Shown piece after piece: positions 61,949 through 64,000 of a DNA stretch of 64,000 nucleotides (position 1 is its first letter; the number at the start of each line of letters is the position of its first letter). This stretch comes from Nannocystis pusilla (GTDB lineage: Bacteria; Myxococcota_A; Polyangia; Nannocystales; Nannocystaceae): the NCBI RefSeq assembly GCF_020073745.1, contig NZ_JAIRAU010000037.1:22573-86572 (forward strand), in the 5' to 3' direction. The notes beneath the pieces are model-generated. The model was not told the DNA's origin and did no database searches. It worked only from the letters and a program-made list of their open reading frames with translations. A program made the position numbers and the translations under genes.

Positions 61949-64000
61949 TCAGCGCCGCTCCGCCTCGAAGCGCGCGATCAGGCGGTCGAGCTCGTCGCGC
62001 AGGCACTCGATGCACTCGAAGCGGAAGTCGCCCATCTTGCACGCGCCCGGCGGGGCGGAGGCGATCCGCTGCAGGCCGGGCAAGGCGCGGGCGTCGCCCT
62101 GCTCGCGGATCTTGGCGAGGATCGGGCGCTTGTCCTCGCAGTCGGAGACCTGCTCGAACCACGCGAGGTTGCGCAGGTACAGCGGGATCGCCGGCTTGTC
62201 CTCCTCCGGCGCGAGGGCGATCGCGGCGCCGGCACGCTCGCGGGCGCGGGCGTCGTCGCTGGTCAGGAGGACGCGCGCGTGCGCGGCGTAGGCCGCGGGG
62301 ACCTCGGCGATCTGGTCCTCGATCGGGCCGCGGCCGCGAACCCCGGGCGCGGCGCCAGCGGCCTGACGCCCGTCGGCGGGGGCCGGCGCGGCGGCAGGAT
62401 CGTCGGGGTCGGAGATGTCCTTGGGGACAGCCATGCGGCTGGCGACGGCGGCGGCGATCACGAACAGGGCGAGGATGACGAGGCCGCTGAGCCAGACGGC
62501 GCGCGGGATCGCGGCGGCGCTGCCGGCCTGCTCGGGGCGGGTGACGGCGTGGCTGGCGGTCGTGACGTTGCCGGACGCGGCGACGGCCGGACGCGAGGCG
62601 GTCGAGGCCGCAGGGCTCGCGGCGACCGGCAGCGACGCGGAGGCGGAGACCGCCGGATGCGAGGCGGTCGAGGGCGCGGCGACGGGCAGTGACGCGGAGG
62701 CGGAGACCGCCGGATGCGAGGCGGTCGAGGGCGCGGCGACGGGCCGCGACGTGGAGGCGGAGACCGCCGGATGCGAGGCGGTCGAGGGCGCGGCGGGCAG
62801 CGACGCGGAGGCGGCCGACGCCGACGCGCTGGCGGCCGGCTTCACGGCGGCGATGACGGTGCCGGGGTTCGCAGCGGCGGGCGAGGCGATGGCTGCAGCT
62901 GGCTTCGCCGTCGCGGGGGTATGGGCGGCGACGCGAGCGGGCTCGGAGGCCGGATGTGACACCGGCGGGGCGGAGGCGAGATGCGGCGTCCGTGAGCCGG
63001 AGAAGGGCAGCTCGCTCCGCGGTGGTTCGGCGGCGGGATGCGGCGCCGGTGGGGCGGCGAGCGCGGCCGCGGCGACGCGCGGCGTGGCGCCGGCGAGTAC
63101 GGAGTCGACTTCGGCGCTGAGGGCGAGCTTGCGCAGCTCGTCGCGCACGACGGCGGCGTTGGCGGGCCGTCGCTCGGGCTTGCGGTCGAGCAGCTGGTCG
63201 ACGAGCGCCGACAACATCGGCGGGATGTCGCTGCGGAGGCTCCGCAGGCTCGGCGCCGGTCGGGACAATTGCGCGGCGAACAGGTCGGTGACCGCTTCGG
63301 CGTCCCACAGGTATCGACCGGTGCACGCCTCCCACAGGATGACGCCGAGGGAGTAGAGGTCGGCGCGGACGTCGACGGGCTGGCCGACGGCCTGCTCGGG
63401 GGCCATGTAGCCGGGCGTGCCGACGACGGCGCCCATGCGCGTGATCGGCTTGCCGATGCCGGCGAGCGTGCCGGTGGTGTGGGTCTCGTCGGCGGCGACG
63501 CGGGCGATGCCGAAGTCGAGGACGCGGGCGTGGAAGCTGCCGTCGTCGCGCGGCTCGAGCAGGATGTTGTCGGGCTTGAGGTCGCGGTGAATGATGCCGA
63601 GGCCGTGCGCGGCGGCCAGGGCGTCGGCGATCTGGGCGCCGAGCCGACAGGCCGCGAGCCAGCCGAGCGCGCCCTCCTCGATCTGCTTCGTGAGGCTGCG
63701 GCCGCGCACCAGCTGAATCACGAGGTAGGCGCCGCCCTCCGGCAATTGGCCGTAGTCGATCGCGCTGACCACGTGCGGGTGATCGAGCCGCGCGGTCGCC
63801 AGCGCCTCGCGGGTGAACCTGGCCTCGGCCTGACTGTTGGCGGCGAACTGGGCGCGGATGGTCTTGAGCGCGACGTGCTTGTGCAGCTTGAGGTGCTCGG
63901 CGACGAAGACGGCGCCCATGCCGCCCTCGCCGAGCAGCTCGACGATCCGGTAGCGGCCGTCGATGATCCGGCCGATCCACCGGGTGGGGCGGTCGTCGGC
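61949..64000 (-). CDS. Ser/Thr protein kinase, N-terminus beyond window
   Basis: The frame stays open to the right edge, so the first codons are missing (684 residues visible). Kinase domain: GRYRIVELLGEGGMGAVF (P-loop), Lys in VALKTI, HRDLKPDNILL, LDFGIARV, MAPEQ. All catalytic residues are present. A long Ala/Ser/Pro-rich linker contains a 19-20-residue repeat (TASHPAVSASASLPVAAPS) encoded by tandem DNA repeats at about 62617-62790. A transmembrane helix (WLSGLVILALFVIAAAVAS) and a C-terminal extracytoplasmic domain with four cysteines (VSDCEDKRPILAKIR, FRFECIECLRDEL) follow. A membrane sensor kinase of the myxobacterial type. Confidence 0.93.
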   Translation of the reverse strand, partial: ADDRPTRWIGRIIDGRYRIVELLGEGGMGAVFVAEHLKLHKHVALKTIRAQFAANSQAEARFTREALATARLDHPHVVSAIDYGQLPEGGAYLVIQLVRGRSLTKQIEEGALGWLAACRLGAQIADALAAAHGLGIIHRDLKPDNILLEPRDDGSFHARVLDFGIARVAADETHTTGTLAGIGKPITRMGAVVGTPGYMAPEQAVGQPVDVRADLYSLGVILWEACTGRYLWDAEAVTDLFAAQLSRPAPSLRSLRSDIPPMLSALVDQLLDRKPERRPANAAVVRDELRKLALSAEVDSVLAGATPRVAAAALAAPPAPHPAAEPPRSELPFSGSRTPHLASAPPVSHPASEPARVAAHTPATAKPAAAIASPAAANPGTVIAAVKPAASASASAASASLPAAPSTASHPAVSASTSRPVAAPSTASHPAVSASASLPVAAPSTASHPAVSASASLPVAASPAASTASRPAVAASGNVTTASHAVTRPEQAGSAAAIPRAVWLSGLVILALFVIAAAVASRMAVPKDISDPDDPAAAPAPADGRQAAGAAPGVRGRGPIEDQIAEVPAAYAAHARVLLTSDDARARERAGAAIALAPEEDKPAIPLYLRNLAWFEQVSDCEDKRPILAKIREQGDARALPGLQRIASAPPGACKMGDFRFECIECLRDELDRLIARFEAERR

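Noticed and set aside
62405..62430. ATGTCCTTGGGGACA as another copy of the 3903-3918 inverted repeat
   Set aside because: It lies inside the kinase coding sequence (codons for VPKDISD) and is imperfect, so chance similarity is likely.

Overview
The window is very GC-rich bacterial DNA with the hallmarks of a myxobacterium, probably of the Nannocystis/Plesiocystis group (inference). These hallmarks are many secreted lipoproteins whose lipobox cysteine is followed by a Ser/Thr/Gly/Glu-rich linker and a Cys-rich domain, several Hanks-type Ser/Thr kinases (one with kinesin-light-chain-like TPRs), an ECF sigma factor next to a kinase, and a high density of transposons. Long antisense open frames are everywhere because of the base composition. 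Frames were chosen by recognisable domains, residue composition and gene packing.

Layout. 1-4.8 kb: a partial SGNH hydrolase and two lipoproteins, with a 14-bp-period ACATGTC array between the divergent pair. 5.5-11.6 kb: ECF sigma factor, kinase-TPR protein, and a coupled set of three envelope genes ending in a Gly-rich collagen-like lipoprotein. 11.6-15.5 kb: two small redox/regulatory units, AraC divergent from an SDR, and SoxR divergent from an NmrA-like protein plus SDR with a clear SoxR box. 15.7-22.3 kb: a PD-(D/E)XK-like protein, a DUF805/START membrane protein, a tandem-duplicated Fe(II)/2OG oxygenase, and a secreted VHL-beta-domain protein.

22.7-58.7 kb is a mosaic accessory region. 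A 94-bp sequence lying just upstream of an integrase gene occurs at 58.65 kb (intact integrase) and again at 24.9 kb (integrase remnant split by an IS1380 element), in direct orientation, so the two copies bracket about 33.7 kb. Inside are a LytTR two-component pair, a copper monooxygenase-like lipoprotein, copies of a dispersed repeat, two near-identical inverted IS630 elements, envelope lipoproteins including two Zn-protease candidates, a frameshifted kinase operon, three tandem MerR-like genes divergent from a four-gene coupled operon ending in a CPBP protease, and an IS66 element with a perfect 8-bp target duplication and a passenger ORF.

The most unusual locus is 47.0-50.7 kb. Two paralogous, convergent genes encode proteins with two HTH-like units, a divergent spacer and a C-terminal membrane anchor. 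Each is preceded by its own 0.6-1 kb array of a GGTGTTGCTCC-type repeat in the same orientation relative to its gene. I know of no described system with this layout.

The right end holds a tyrosine integrase fused to a DUF4096 (IS5-type) domain, a ferritin-like lipoprotein, an ABC-F ATPase and a second kinase cut by the window edge. No tRNA, rRNA or CRISPR array was recognised.
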